DNA from: Acidisphaera sp. L21
GTDB taxonomy: Bacteria; Pseudomonadota; Alphaproteobacteria; Acetobacterales; Acetobacteraceae
Length of the DNA stretch: 64,000 nt
Direction: 5' to 3'
Assembly: GCF_009765685.1 (NCBI RefSeq)
Contig: NZ_LMUY01000151.1
Span: 1-64,000, forward strand
Made by a program: the position numbers and the translations under genes. Positions 25,252-33,653 of this stretch are shown here, in pieces. Under the pieces are notes generated by a model. The model saw only the letters and a program-made list of their open reading frames with translations. It was not told the origin of the DNA and made no database searches. Positions within the stretch are counted from its first letter, which is position 1. Every line of letters starts with the position of its first letter.

Positions 25252-26303
25252 TGCATCCACTTGCGCGGCATCCCAACCTGGCGCGGCCAATGCGGATCGG
25301 GATGCTGGCCCCGATCGCCTGGCGGGTGCCGCCGCGTCATTACGGCCCGTGGGAACGCGTCGTGTCGCTGCTGACGGAGGGGCTGGTGGCGGCCGGCGCA
25401 GAGGTGACGCTGTTTGCGACTGCGGATTCGCAGACATCCGGCCAGTTGAGCGCCGTGGTGCCGACGCCGTATGAGGAAACGCCGGGCATGGATGCCAAGG
25501 TATGGGAGGGGCTACACCTCGCCAACGCCTTCGGACAGGCGGCCGGGTTCGATGTGATGCATAACCACTATGATTTCCTGCCGCTGACCTATGCTGGTCT
25601 GACGGGCACACCGATGGTGACCACCATTCACGGGTTTTCCAGCGACCGCATCCTGCCGGTCTATCGGGCGTATAATGGGCGGGCAGCGTATGTCAGTATC
25701 TCAGACTCGGATCGTCACCCTGACCTCGCCTACGCAGCGACCGTGCATCACGGGATCGACCTGGCGGCGTTCACCTACCAGCCGGACCCTGGGGCGTATC
25801 TGCTGTTCTTTGGCCGCATCCATCCGGACAAGGGCGCCGCCGATGCCATCCGGGTTGCGACGGCTGCGCGCCTGCCGCTGATTTTGGCCGGGATCGTGCA
25901 GGACCAGGGCTATTTCGATCGCGAGGTCGCCCCGTATTTGAACGAGACGATCCGGTTTGTGGGCTCGGTTGGTCCTGCGGCACGGGACACATTGCTGGGG
26001 GGCGCCTTGGGGTTGCTGCACCTCATCCATTTCGACGAGCCGTTCGGCCTTTCCGTCGTGGAGGCGATGGCCTGCGGCACCCCGGTTATCACCTTTCCCC
26101 GCGGCAGCATGACGGAATTAGTCGCCCAAGGCACCAGCGGTTTCCTGGTGGAAGACCAAGCAGCCGCGGTCGAGGCGGTGTCCCACCTTGCCGGCCTGAA
26201 CCGCCGTGCCGTGCGGGCGGAGGCCGAACGCCGGTTCTCCGTGGATCGCATGGTGGTCGACTATTTGCGGGTTTATCAGACGACGCTGGCGGCGCGCGCC
26301 TAG
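25251..26303 (+). CDS. GT4-family glycosyltransferase
   Basis: A 350-residue GT-B enzyme. The N-terminal acceptor domain begins MRIGMLAPIAWRVPPRHYGP (glycine-rich loop GPWERVVSLLTEGL). The C-terminal donor domain has VHHGIDLAAFTYQPDPGAYL, LLFFGRIHPDKGAADAIRVA and the EX7E-like segment LIHFDEPFGLSVVEAMACGT. It starts on the last base of the GH130 stop (TGATG). With the 758-residue GT4 enzyme it would build a heteropolymeric or repeating glycan; donor and acceptor are unknown. Confidence 0.88.
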   Translation: MHPLARHPNLARPMRIGMLAPIAWRVPPRHYGPWERVVSLLTEGLVAAGAEVTLFATADSQTSGQLSAVVPTPYEETPGMDAKVWEGLHLANAFGQAAGFDVMHNHYDFLPLTYAGLTGTPMVTTIHGFSSDRILPVYRAYNGRAAYVSISDSDRHPDLAYAATVHHGIDLAAFTYQPDPGAYLLFFGRIHPDKGAADAIRVATAARLPLILAGIVQDQGYFDREVAPYLNETIRFVGSVGPAARDTLLGGALGLLHLIHFDEPFGLSVVEAMACGTPVITFPRGSMTELVAQGTSGFLVEDQAAAVEAVSHLAGLNRRAVRAEAERRFSVDRMVVDYLRVYQTTLAARA

Positions 26304-26317
26304 ACAGCCTGCGGCCC

Positions 26318-26455
26318 CTACCACCAGCCCAGGATGCGCGAAACCACGAACGCGACGACGATGAGGGCGAGCAGTTTCCACAGCAGATTCGACGGCAGAC
26401 GGCTATGGCGCCGCGGCGGCCGGGACGGTCCACCATATCGCCAGGGTTGCCTCAT
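26318..26455 (-). CDS. Small single-span membrane protein
   Basis: A 45-residue frame: basic Pro/Arg-rich start (MRQPWRYGGPSRPPRRHSR), then one hydrophobic span (LLWKLLALIVVAFVVSRILG) and a WW end. It lies 14 bases past the stop of the convergent GT4 gene and 24 bases after the next minus-strand gene. Upstream of its ATG is GGCGTCTTCCA, not a clear ribosome site. The span is too regular to ignore, but the call rests on hydropathy alone. Confidence 0.45.
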   Translation of the reverse strand: MRQPWRYGGPSRPPRRHSRLPSNLLWKLLALIVVAFVVSRILGWW

Positions 26456-26479
26456 TGGAAGACGCCTACGGCCGGGTGC

Positions 26480-26737
26480 TCACTCAAGCGCGGTCCGGAC
26501 TTCTTCGATCAAGGCGTCCATTTCCGCCAACGAGCCAGCGTCGAGGTCTTCCAGGGCCTTTGTCAGCTTCGACGCTGCGATGCCCTGGTTGGGCACATCG
26601 CGTAGGGCGGCGAGGGCGATTTCTACCCCGCGGCGAACCTCCGAGGCGTCCATTGCGATGACGCCGCGATGTGCCCTGGCAAGTTCGAGCCGGGCGGTCT
26701 CCAGCAGGGCATCGCCGTGATGGTCTTCGGTTGGCAT
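26480..26737 (-). CDS. Small acidic hypothetical protein
   Basis: An 85-residue, Glu/Ala/Leu-rich, probably all-helical protein (LLETARLELARAHRGVIAMD; EVRRGVEIALAALRDVPNQG; LTKALEDLDAGSLAEMDALI). The ATG at 26737 follows CTGGAGATGCTC, a good ribosome site, and is preferred to an ATG at 26788. No family recognised. The gene overlaps nothing and could be in one transcript with the small membrane protein downstream. Confidence 0.55.
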   Translation of the reverse strand: MPTEDHHGDALLETARLELARAHRGVIAMDASEVRRGVEIALAALRDVPNQGIAASKLTKALEDLDAGSLAEMDALIEEVRTALE

Positions 26738-26762
26738 GAGCATCTCCAGGATCTGATTGCCA

Positions 26763-27107
26763 TTAAGCAGCCGGCGCCGGGCAACCAATATGTGCCGCCG
26801 CGGTCACCACCGCGTTTTGCTGCCCTTTCAGGTGGGCAAGATGGGCCGCATCATCCTGGTTTCCCCGCGATGCGGTGGGCAGGCCGATAGAAAGCACGCC
26901 CAGGGTATCGCCGATATAGGCCTTTTCTTGTTTGGCGGATGCGCCCGCGACCTGAGTATCCAGGCTTGCCTTCTCCTGCACAAGGCGGCTGCAGGACCAG
27001 GCCTGATAAGGCGCGCTGCTCAGCCGCTCTGCAGGGACATCTTCGGGCGCCTGCGCGCAGCCGGCCAGGAGGACGACGCAGATCGGGATTATCGCGGTCA
27101 ATTTCAT
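26763..27107 (-). CDS. Small putative lipoprotein
   Basis: A 114-residue protein with a lipoprotein signal (MKLTAIIPICVVLLAGC, lipobox LAGC), followed by a helical middle (CSRLVQEKASLDTQVAGASA) and a hydrophobic patch (YIGDTLGVLSIGLPTA). The pattern of a short lipoprotein with 'SRLxxE...' helix then a glycine-rich hydrophobic segment occurs in many unnamed proteobacterial lipoproteins. The ATG at 27107 begins the signal peptide; 27113 is an alternative two codons earlier. Confidence 0.65.
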   Translation of the reverse strand: MKLTAIIPICVVLLAGCAQAPEDVPAERLSSAPYQAWSCSRLVQEKASLDTQVAGASAKQEKAYIGDTLGVLSIGLPTASRGNQDDAAHLAHLKGQQNAVVTAAAHIGCPAPAA

Positions 27108-27174
27108 GGTCAAAGCTACGCTTTTGGCGCCGGACAGTTGCCGTTGGCGGCTGGCCCCGGGCGCGGTTGGCGTG

Positions 27175-28209
27175 TCAGACAGGTTTCTTCGGTCGCTCCG
27201 TCATGCGCTTCAGCGTGGCGACCTGGCGGAAGAATTGCTGGCGGGATTGTGCCGGGCTGCCAATTACGATCGCGCCGGGTTCAACGTCGGCGATGACACC
27301 GGCCTGGGCCCCGATTTGGGCGCCGTCGCCGATATGCAGATGCCCGGCCATCGCCGCCTGCCCGCCCACCTGCACAAAATCGCCCAGAATGGTCGACCCA
27401 GAAATGCCCACCTGCGCCACAATCACGCAGCACCGGCCCAGCCGCACGTTATGGCCGATCTGCACCAGGTTATCGATCCGCGAGCCCGCGCCGATCACCG
27501 TGTCCTGCGCCGACCCGCGATCGACGGTGGAGTTGGCGCCGATCTCCACGTCATCCTCGATGATCACCTTGCCGAGTTGCGGGATCGTCAGGTAGCCGGT
27601 GCTGGTTCGCGCGAAACTGAAGCCTTCCTGGCCGATACGCACGCCAGGATGAAGGAACACGCGATCGCCGATGAGGGCGTGGCTGACACTGACATGGGCG
27701 CTGATCCGGCAATCCCGCCCGATCACCACCCCGGCGGCGAGGCTGACATAGGCACCGATGGTGCATCCCGGCCCGATCTGCACCCGATCTTCGATACAGG
27801 CGAAGGCGCCGATTTCCGCGCTGGGGTCGACCTCCGCCCCGCGGGCGATCAGCGCGGTGGGGTGGATGCCGGGGCAGAGCGGGCGCGCCGGGTGGAACAA
27901 CTTGCCGACGCGGGCCCAGCCCTCGTATGGCGCCTTCATCACGATCGACACGGTGTTGGCGGGGACCCGGTCCTGCATGTTTGGATGCACGATGACGGCG
28001 CCGGCAGTGGTCTTGCCCAGCATGTCCGCATAGCGCCGATTGTCGAGAAAACTCACATGGCCAGGCTTCGCGACCTGGAGCGGCGCGATCCCCGTCAGCA
28101 TCAGGCCGGACTCGGCCGCGTCGCCCCCGGCAGCACGCGCCACCTCGGCAATGCCGAATGGTCCGCCCTGCGGGTAGAACCGCGGGTCGCCTACAGACAC
28201 ATCCTGCAT
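27175..28209 (-). CDS. lpxD: UDP-3-O-acylglucosamine N-acyltransferase
   Basis: A 344-residue enzyme of lipid A biosynthesis that adds the second hydroxyacyl chain to UDP-3-O-acylglucosamine. The N-terminal substrate-binding domain ends near HPTALIARGAEVDPSAEIGA; a left-handed beta-helix of hexapeptide repeats follows (VQIGPGCTIGAYVSLAAGVV, ... IDNLVQIGHNVRLGRCCVIV), with the catalytic His in QIGHNV. The C-terminal helix (QQFFRQVATLKRMTE) is typical. It stands alone here, not next to fabZ, lpxA or bamA as in the usual cluster, so it may be a second copy. The ATG at 28209 fits the family length. Confidence 0.92.
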   Translation of the reverse strand: MQDVSVGDPRFYPQGGPFGIAEVARAAGGDAAESGLMLTGIAPLQVAKPGHVSFLDNRRYADMLGKTTAGAVIVHPNMQDRVPANTVSIVMKAPYEGWARVGKLFHPARPLCPGIHPTALIARGAEVDPSAEIGAFACIEDRVQIGPGCTIGAYVSLAAGVVIGRDCRISAHVSVSHALIGDRVFLHPGVRIGQEGFSFARTSTGYLTIPQLGKVIIEDDVEIGANSTVDRGSAQDTVIGAGSRIDNLVQIGHNVRLGRCCVIVAQVGISGSTILGDFVQVGGQAAMAGHLHIGDGAQIGAQAGVIADVEPGAIVIGSPAQSRQQFFRQVATLKRMTERPKKPV

Positions 28210-28433
28210 GTCGCCCTCAACATTCGTTTAGGTGCTTAATATCGACCGAACGCGAAACAGAATTGCGAACTGTGGCGGACATAAATCAGGCGTGATCAAT
28301 ACTCTGCCTGGATGGGCGACACAAATACAAAGAAAATTCTATTACCTTGCAGGCCAATTATATCGAACATAGCGAGGCTGTGTACCATCGACTGGACAGC
28401 GACGCCATGATGGCCCGATTTTATTGGCCGCGT

Positions 28434-29216
28434 CTATCGGATGGACGGCCGCCGCTGGCCGCCATCGACCTGCAGGTCGGTCGCGTTCAGCCCCATGGCG
28501 CGCGGTGAGGCGAGGAAGACCGCGGCGTCGGCGATTTCCTGTACCGTGCTGAGCCGCCCGCGCGGGAAGTCCATCCGCTCGAACTCGCTGAAAGCCTCGG
28601 GTTTTGAGTGCTTTGTGCGATCCCACCCGCCGCCGTCGAATAGGGTGGAGCCCGGTGACAGGGCGTTTACCCGAATCCCCATCGGGCCCAACTCCCACGC
28701 GAGGGAGCGTGCGGCATGGATCAGCCCGGCCTTTGCCGCGGCGTATGACGCCGCGGCGGTGGTCGCTGCCCGGCCCGAGATGGATGCGATGAAGATCGCC
28801 GACGCCGCATCGCTGGCGGCAAGGGCCGGGATGGCCTGGCGCAGTAGGTCGACCGCGTGCAGCACGTTCAGTTGGAAGGTCTGCGCCCAGTCATCATGCG
28901 TCGCCGTCGCGAAATCCCGCGCGCCGACGCTACCGCCAGCGTTGGCAACGACGATATCCAGGCGCCCATACTCGGCCATGCACGCGGCAACCAACCGTTC
29001 GGGCGACGCCGGGTCAAGCATGTCTGCGGCGATGGTCAGAACACGGCCGCCGCCGAGCGCGCTCAGGTATTTTGCGGCGGAGTCGAGTTCCTCCTGCCCG
29101 CGGGCTGCGATGGCGACGTGGCACCCCTCACCCACCAACCCGGCGGCGGTGGCGCGGCCGATCCCACGGCTCCCGCCGGTGATGAGGGCGACCTTACCGC
29201 TGATCTGCATATCCAT
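28434..29216 (-). CDS. Short-chain dehydrogenase/reductase
   Basis: A 260-residue classical SDR. NAD(P)-binding TGGSRGIGRATAAGL at about residues 14-28, NAG motif in VVANAGGSVG, catalytic Ser in FIASISGRAATTAA, and Tyr-Lys in ASYAAAKAG. Substrate unknown. It is separated from lpxD by a 224-base A/T-richer gap, and is divergent from the binding-protein-like gene at 29386. The C-terminus DLQVDGGQRRPSIR is the usual SDR end. Confidence 0.88.
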   Translation of the reverse strand: MDMQISGKVALITGGSRGIGRATAAGLVGEGCHVAIAARGQEELDSAAKYLSALGGGRVLTIAADMLDPASPERLVAACMAEYGRLDIVVANAGGSVGARDFATATHDDWAQTFQLNVLHAVDLLRQAIPALAASDAASAIFIASISGRAATTAAASYAAAKAGLIHAARSLAWELGPMGIRVNALSPGSTLFDGGGWDRTKHSKPEAFSEFERMDFPRGRLSTVQEIADAAVFLASPRAMGLNATDLQVDGGQRRPSIR

Positions 29217-29385
29217 TCGTCAGGCACTCCATACTGGATGACGGCCAGGCCAGTTCGTCACGATGACGCGCATGGCGTGCCTTGCGTTGGTGGATTTGCT
29301 AGGGTGGCGGCAGACGTGAGCATCCGAGATGAGAAGCAAATTCCGAGCCATGCGGGAGGCTGAGTCCGCATCGCAAATTGGGGAC

Positions 29386-30075
29386 ATGATGTCTGACCGC
29401 CCGACGCTGCGCATCTTCTCCACCCTGGCCGTGCAGGGCGCCCTGCCGGTGTTGTTGGAGCGATCTGGCATCCTCGGCGCGGTCGAGTATGCCCCCACGG
29501 TCGCCACGCAGGAGCGCCTGCGCGGGGGCGCAACCGGCGACGTGGCTATCCTGACCCGCGCGGGGGTCGATGGGCTGACGGCGGACGGCATCCTGCGGCC
29601 AGGTGGGGTCGATATCGCCGGCTCCCTGGTGGGCATCGCCGTCCGGCCCGGCACCCCCCTGCCGACGCTGGACACCGAGGCCGATCTTCGCGTTGCCCTG
29701 CTGGCGGCGCGGTGCGTCTGCTATTCCCGCATCGGTGCCAGCGGATTGTTCTTTGCGGCCTTGCTCGACCGTATGGGGATCGCCGACGCGGTGAATGCCA
29801 AGGCGCGCATCATCCACTCCGGCTTCACCGCCGAGGCCGTTCGCGATGGGGATGCGGATATGGCAATCCAGCAAATCAGCGAGTTGATGGTAGTGCCGGG
29901 CATCACCATCGCCGGGCCGCTGCCAGCCATTTTGCAAACGCCGACCATGTTTACCGCCGCGATGATGACCGGTTGCACCGAGCCCGAGGCGGCAAGCCAG
30001 CTGATTGCGTGCTTGGCGTCGCCGGATGCGGAACCGGCCTTCGCGGCCGCAGGATTGCTGCCGCCGCGAGGCTGA
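29386..30075 (+). CDS. Substrate-binding-like protein (ModA/PBP type II fold), no signal peptide
   Basis: About 229 residues. The body matches the periplasmic-binding fold of molybdate-type proteins: TLRIFSTLAVQGALPVLLER, GDVAILTRAGVDGLTADGIL, VGIAVRPGTPLPTLDTEADL and SRIGASGLFFAALLDRMGI, closing with TEPEAASQLIACLASPDAEP. No cleavable signal is present, so it may be cytoplasmic or exported by another route. In-frame ATGs at 29329, 29386 and 29389 are possible; GGGGA before 29386/29389 favours those. No ABC partner genes are adjacent. Ligand unknown. Confidence 0.7.
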   Translation: MMSDRPTLRIFSTLAVQGALPVLLERSGILGAVEYAPTVATQERLRGGATGDVAILTRAGVDGLTADGILRPGGVDIAGSLVGIAVRPGTPLPTLDTEADLRVALLAARCVCYSRIGASGLFFAALLDRMGIADAVNAKARIIHSGFTAEAVRDGDADMAIQQISELMVVPGITIAGPLPAILQTPTMFTAAMMTGCTEPEAASQLIACLASPDAEPAFAAAGLLPPRG

Positions 30076-30150
30076 GCTTCGCCGGAATTTAGGGTTTCGT
30101 AAGCTTCCCATTCTAGGTGTTGCGCACACTGGCCAGCATGAGGCCCCAAA

Positions 30151-30768
30151 ATGGTAGATCCCGTCCAACGGCCGAACCCGGCGCCGACGATCGCGCAAGT
30201 TCGGTCAGATTCGACCGCGCCAGCCTTCGCGATGCCCGAGATTTCGGATGCGCTGATCCCGTCGCTGGCCCCCTATTCTCTCGTCGCGCTCCAGCACCTC
30301 CTCGGTATTCAGGAAGGCCAGTTTGGCGTGGCGCACGGGGATGCGACGTTGCAATCCGGGGTGTCCGGCACAGGACCGGTCAATGGGCGGCCGATCGTGG
30401 CTACCGACATCGACCGGTTCATGGGGCGATCCGTCGGCTCCGGCCAGTGTGTCGCCCTGGTCCAAGCCGCCAACCCGGATATCGGCTCAACCCATTGCTG
30501 GAGCGGTGGGACGCCCGTCCGGGGCAACACGAATTTGCAGGCTGGAACGGTGATTGCCACGTTCGATAGTGGCAATCGGTATGCCAACCATACGGATGGC
30601 AGCAGCCACGCCGCGATCTATCTGGGGCAGAACGAACAGGGCATCCAGGTCGTCGACCAATGGGCCGGCAGCACCGCGGCCGTTCGAACGATCGCGTGGA
30701 ACACGCCGGGGGCAACGGCGGCCAATACGGGCAGCGCGTTCAAAGTGGTCGAGTCGACCCACAGCTGA
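30151..30768 (+). CDS. BPSL0067-family (NlpC/P60- or CHAP-like) amidase-type protein
   Basis: A 205-residue protein. The C-terminal domain has the Cys-His peptidase layout: GSGQCVALVQAANPDIGSTH (catalytic Cys), AGTVIATFDSGNRYANH and SSHAAIYLGQNEQGIQVVDQ (catalytic His), ending AFKVVEST. This corresponds to the BPSL0067 family, related to peptidoglycan-cleaving amidases, some of which are type VI effectors. There is no signal peptide, and residues 1-60 are Pro/Ala-rich. No immunity gene or secretion-system gene is next to it. Confidence 0.8.
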   Translation: MVDPVQRPNPAPTIAQVRSDSTAPAFAMPEISDALIPSLAPYSLVALQHLLGIQEGQFGVAHGDATLQSGVSGTGPVNGRPIVATDIDRFMGRSVGSGQCVALVQAANPDIGSTHCWSGGTPVRGNTNLQAGTVIATFDSGNRYANHTDGSSHAAIYLGQNEQGIQVVDQWAGSTAAVRTIAWNTPGATAANTGSAFKVVESTHS

Positions 30769-30779
30769 CCCGAGCGGCT

Positions 30780-30802
30780 GGCCGGAGCCTTTGGCCCCGG
30801 CC
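30780..30802. terminator. Possible bidirectional terminator between convergent genes
   Basis: GGCCGGAGCC (30780-30789) can pair with GGCCCCGGCC (30793-30802) with one mismatch around a three-base loop TTT. It lies between the stops of the BPSL0067-family gene and kdgT. There is no clear T-tract, so the call is tentative. Confidence 0.4.
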
Positions 30803-30816
30803 GCCAGGCGGCCCTG

Positions 30817-31857
30817 CTACAAATGGCTCCCTAGGGCTGTATGCCCGAGACCGGGATGGCCGGCCTCGTCAGCAATCCCAGTGTCCGGCTCGACCTGGTC
30901 CGCCATGCCTTTGCCGAAGTGCCGATACCAGAGACCCGTCAGGATTGGGACCACGATCGAGGTCACGATGACGCAGATCGCGAGCAGGGGCGTGGCGGTC
31001 TTCACCAGGCCGCTGAACTGCGGCGCCACGGCTGCGATGGCAAGCGGGTTGGCCACCGCGGCGCCCGCGGTGCTGGATGCTGCAAGCCCGGCCGTGCCGG
31101 TGCCGCCGCCGATGAAGCGGTCGGCCAGGATCAGCGGGATCGCCGTCAGCACGACCACCGACAGGGCCAGCAGAACGCCCAAGCCCGCGAGCGGCGACAG
31201 CAGGTTGGTGAGGTCGACCGTGTTGCCGAGGGAAAAGGCGAAGAACGGGATCATCAGCATGCCGCCGGGCGTGAAGAAAGCCCGCAATTTGGGGTCCAAG
31301 TTGCCGAGGGCGAAGCCGGCGAGGAAGGGCAGGATGGCGCCCACGAAGATCTGCGGCTCGAAATGGGCGACGCCGGAGGCGCCCAGGATAATCATGCTCA
31401 TCAGCGGCCCGGATTCGATTGAGGTCAGCACGAACGCGCCCGCTTCCTCCTTCGTGCCGTAGGTCTGCATCAACGAGGCGTAGAGGCCGCCATTGGTCAT
31501 ATCCATGGCGCAGACGATGGCCAAAACCGAAAGGCCGGCGAAGAAGCCGGTCTGAATGCCCTCGGGCGGGAGGAGCCAGGTGGCGACGATGGTGATCACC
31601 CACGCGGCCAGGAATTTCGTGATGACCAGCGTGCCAGACTTGCGCAGCACGGTGCCGGTGGCGCTGAGCTTGATCGAGGCCCCCATGCAGAAGAACCATA
31701 CGGCGAGGATTGGAACGACCCCGGTCATGATCCCCTGGGTGAAGCCCTTGAAGTAGTTCGGCGCGTCCGGCGCAAACGTGCGGCAAAGCGCCCCCAGCAG
31801 AAGCGGGGCGAGCATGAGCCCGCCGGGGATCTTGTCGATCGTATCTTTCAGTCTCAT
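30817..31857 (-). CDS. kdgT: 2-keto-3-deoxygluconate permease
   Basis: A 346-residue membrane protein with about ten spans. It starts [20 protein letters not shown], the typical KdgT opening, and has [40 protein letters not shown] and [20 protein letters not shown], all KdgT signatures. The family imports 2-keto-3-deoxygluconate with protons. The ATG at 31857 was chosen from homology to the usual N-terminus; an upstream ATG at 31935 would add 26 unnatural residues. A terminator lies between it and the binding-protein gene behind it, so it probably has its own promoter. No pectin or KDG catabolic gene is adjacent. Confidence 0.88.
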   Translation of the reverse strand: MRLKDTIDKIPGGLMLAPLLLGALCRTFAPDAPNYFKGFTQGIMTGVVPILAVWFFCMGASIKLSATGTVLRKSGTLVITKFLAAWVITIVATWLLPPEGIQTGFFAGLSVLAIVCAMDMTNGGLYASLMQTYGTKEEAGAFVLTSIESGPLMSMIILGASGVAHFEPQIFVGAILPFLAGFALGNLDPKLRAFFTPGGMLMIPFFAFSLGNTVDLTNLLSPLAGLGVLLALSVVVLTAIPLILADRFIGGGTGTAGLAASSTAGAAVANPLAIAAVAPQFSGLVKTATPLLAICVIVTSIVVPILTGLWYRHFGKGMADQVEPDTGIADEAGHPGLGHTALGSHL

Positions 31858-32007
31858 TGCCGTCTCTCCCTGGCCGTTGCCAATCGTCATTGGCCGGGAG
31901 GGGCTGCCGGGCAGCAGGGCCGCCGGCGTCTCCAATCCCGGAACGGACAGGCTGCCATCTCCAAAGCGAATTGCCTAGTAGGACAGTAGGGCTGACGGGT
32001 ACGGAGC

Positions 32008-32034
32008 AAACGGCGGCGCCGCACGGCGCCGCCG
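32008..32034 (-). terminator. Rho-independent-like terminator after the binding-protein gene
   Basis: A perfect 10-base stem, CGGCGGCGCC (32011-32020) with GGCGCCGCCG (32025-32034), has a four-base loop. Read on the minus strand it is followed by TTTGC. It begins seven bases after the stop of the gene ending at 32041 and separates that gene from kdgT. Confidence 0.7.
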
Positions 32035-32040
32035 GGTTCG

Positions 32041-33567
32041 TCACGGGGTCGCGGTCTTGAACCGGACATCCTGCAGCCGCAGCAAGCCGTCTGCCATCAG
32101 CGTGAAGCCATCTACCCGGCGTGACACGCCCTGGATATTGCGCGTCGTCCAGAGGTAGATCAGCGGCAGATCCTTGTTCACCTGCTGCCAAACCTGGGAA
32201 TAGATCGCGCGGCGTGCCGGAACGTCACTGGCGACGCGCGCCTGGTCCAACAGGGAGTCTACCGCCGGGTTGGAGTAGTGGGCGATGTTCAACGCGCCGC
32301 CGGTATGCAGAAAGCTCCATGAATTGCTGTCGGTGTCCAGCAGGCCGGACCAGCCGCCCAGCGTCACCTGGTAATCGCCGCGGTTGGTGGCTGCGATGAC
32401 GGCGCCGAACTCCATCGTATTGACGTGCACGTCGAACCCGGCATCCGCGGCCATGGCCTGGATCACTTCACCGGCCTGCGTCGCCTGCGGCGTGTTGTAG
32501 ACGGCGAGGTCGACCCGGAATGGCGTCTTGACCCCAGCTTCCTTCAGCAACGCCTTGGCACGCTCCACATCGCGCTTCGGGATCGGCACCGCCGGGTCGT
32601 AGAGCGGGCTGATGGGCGATGTCGCCTGCGCATTCGCCACGTAGGACCCGGCGAACACCACACTGTTCAGCGCGTCCCGATCCAGGGACAGTTCCAGCGC
32701 CAGTCGCACCCGGGAATCCTCCGCCATGGGCCCTTTGGCGCTCGCCCCGTTGCCGATGTTCACCGTCAGCGCGCCGTAGCCCAAGCTGGGGACCGAGACG
32801 ATGGCGAGTTTCGGGTTGTGCGATACGGCATCCACGTCCAGCGGCGCTACCTCCGCGATGTCCAGCGCGCCGGCCTCCAGGTTGGCCTTGCGGATGCTGC
32901 TGTCGGGGATGACCTGGTAGGTGACGCGGTTGAAATGGATGCGGCTGGCGTCCCAATAGCCGGGATAACGCTCCAGCGTGACGTGATCCTGCGCCACCCG
33001 CTCGACAAATCGGAACGGGCCGGCGCAGACCGGGTGCAGGCCGAAATCCTTGCCCGCCGCCTCGGCCGCCTTCGGTGCGACCATCATGCCGGACCGGTCG
33101 GTGAGCGTGGCGATGAAGGGGGAGAAGGGCTGCTTCATCACCACCCGCACGGTCATCGGGTCGGCGACCTCGGCATGGTCCATGGCGCCGACTTCGCTGT
33201 GGCGCATGCTGGCATTCATGGTCAGGTCCCGCTGCAGCGTGTAGACCACAGCGGCGGCATCCAGCGGTTCACCATCCTGGAAGGTGACGTTCGGGCGAAC
33301 ATGGATCAGCAGCGTCTTGGGATCGGCCCATTCGTAGCCGGTGGCCAACACGGGCACGATGTTCAGCTTGGCATCGAAGTCGAACAGCTTGTCGCAGATT
33401 GCGGTCATGACGACCGTGCCGACATAGGTGCGGGAGAAGGTCGGATCCAGGATATCCGGATCGTCGCGCATGCCGATGTGCAGCGTGTCGGTGGGCTGGG
33501 CCTGGGCGACCCCGGCAAGCGATATCAGGCCCAGGCAGAGCCAAGCGGAAAAGCGATACATCGACAC
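32041..33567 (-). CDS. DppA/OppA-type ABC transporter substrate-binding protein
   Basis: A 508-residue periplasmic protein with a signal peptide (WLCLGLISLAGVAQA, residues about 9-23). The SBP_bac_5 fold is shown by LHIGMRDDPDILDPTFSRTY, LIHVRPNVTFQDGEPLDAAA, HPVCAGPFRFVERVAQDHVT and WDASRIHFNRVTYQVIPDSS, ending PLIYLWTTRNIQGVSRRVDG. It would bind a peptide or other oligomeric solute. No permease or ATPase gene is adjacent. The protein at 44727 is a clear paralogue (same CAGPFRFV and IYLW landmarks). A terminator follows its stop. Confidence 0.9.
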   Translation of the reverse strand: MSMYRFSAWLCLGLISLAGVAQAQPTDTLHIGMRDDPDILDPTFSRTYVGTVVMTAICDKLFDFDAKLNIVPVLATGYEWADPKTLLIHVRPNVTFQDGEPLDAAAVVYTLQRDLTMNASMRHSEVGAMDHAEVADPMTVRVVMKQPFSPFIATLTDRSGMMVAPKAAEAAGKDFGLHPVCAGPFRFVERVAQDHVTLERYPGYWDASRIHFNRVTYQVIPDSSIRKANLEAGALDIAEVAPLDVDAVSHNPKLAIVSVPSLGYGALTVNIGNGASAKGPMAEDSRVRLALELSLDRDALNSVVFAGSYVANAQATSPISPLYDPAVPIPKRDVERAKALLKEAGVKTPFRVDLAVYNTPQATQAGEVIQAMAADAGFDVHVNTMEFGAVIAATNRGDYQVTLGGWSGLLDTDSNSWSFLHTGGALNIAHYSNPAVDSLLDQARVASDVPARRAIYSQVWQQVNKDLPLIYLWTTRNIQGVSRRVDGFTLMADGLLRLQDVRFKTATP

Positions 33568-33653
33568 CCACCGTGTTGTTGCAGCATGGGATGCAAAGCG
33601 TGTACCGGCTGGCGCGGACTGTGCCGGACCGATGGGCGGGTGACGCCTGGTGG

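Noticed and set aside
28441-29241. A 266-residue plus-strand frame over the minus-strand SDR gene
   Set aside because: It is the antisense of a clear SDR (TGGSRGIG and YxxxK present on the minus strand) and is Ser/Arg/Ala-rich.
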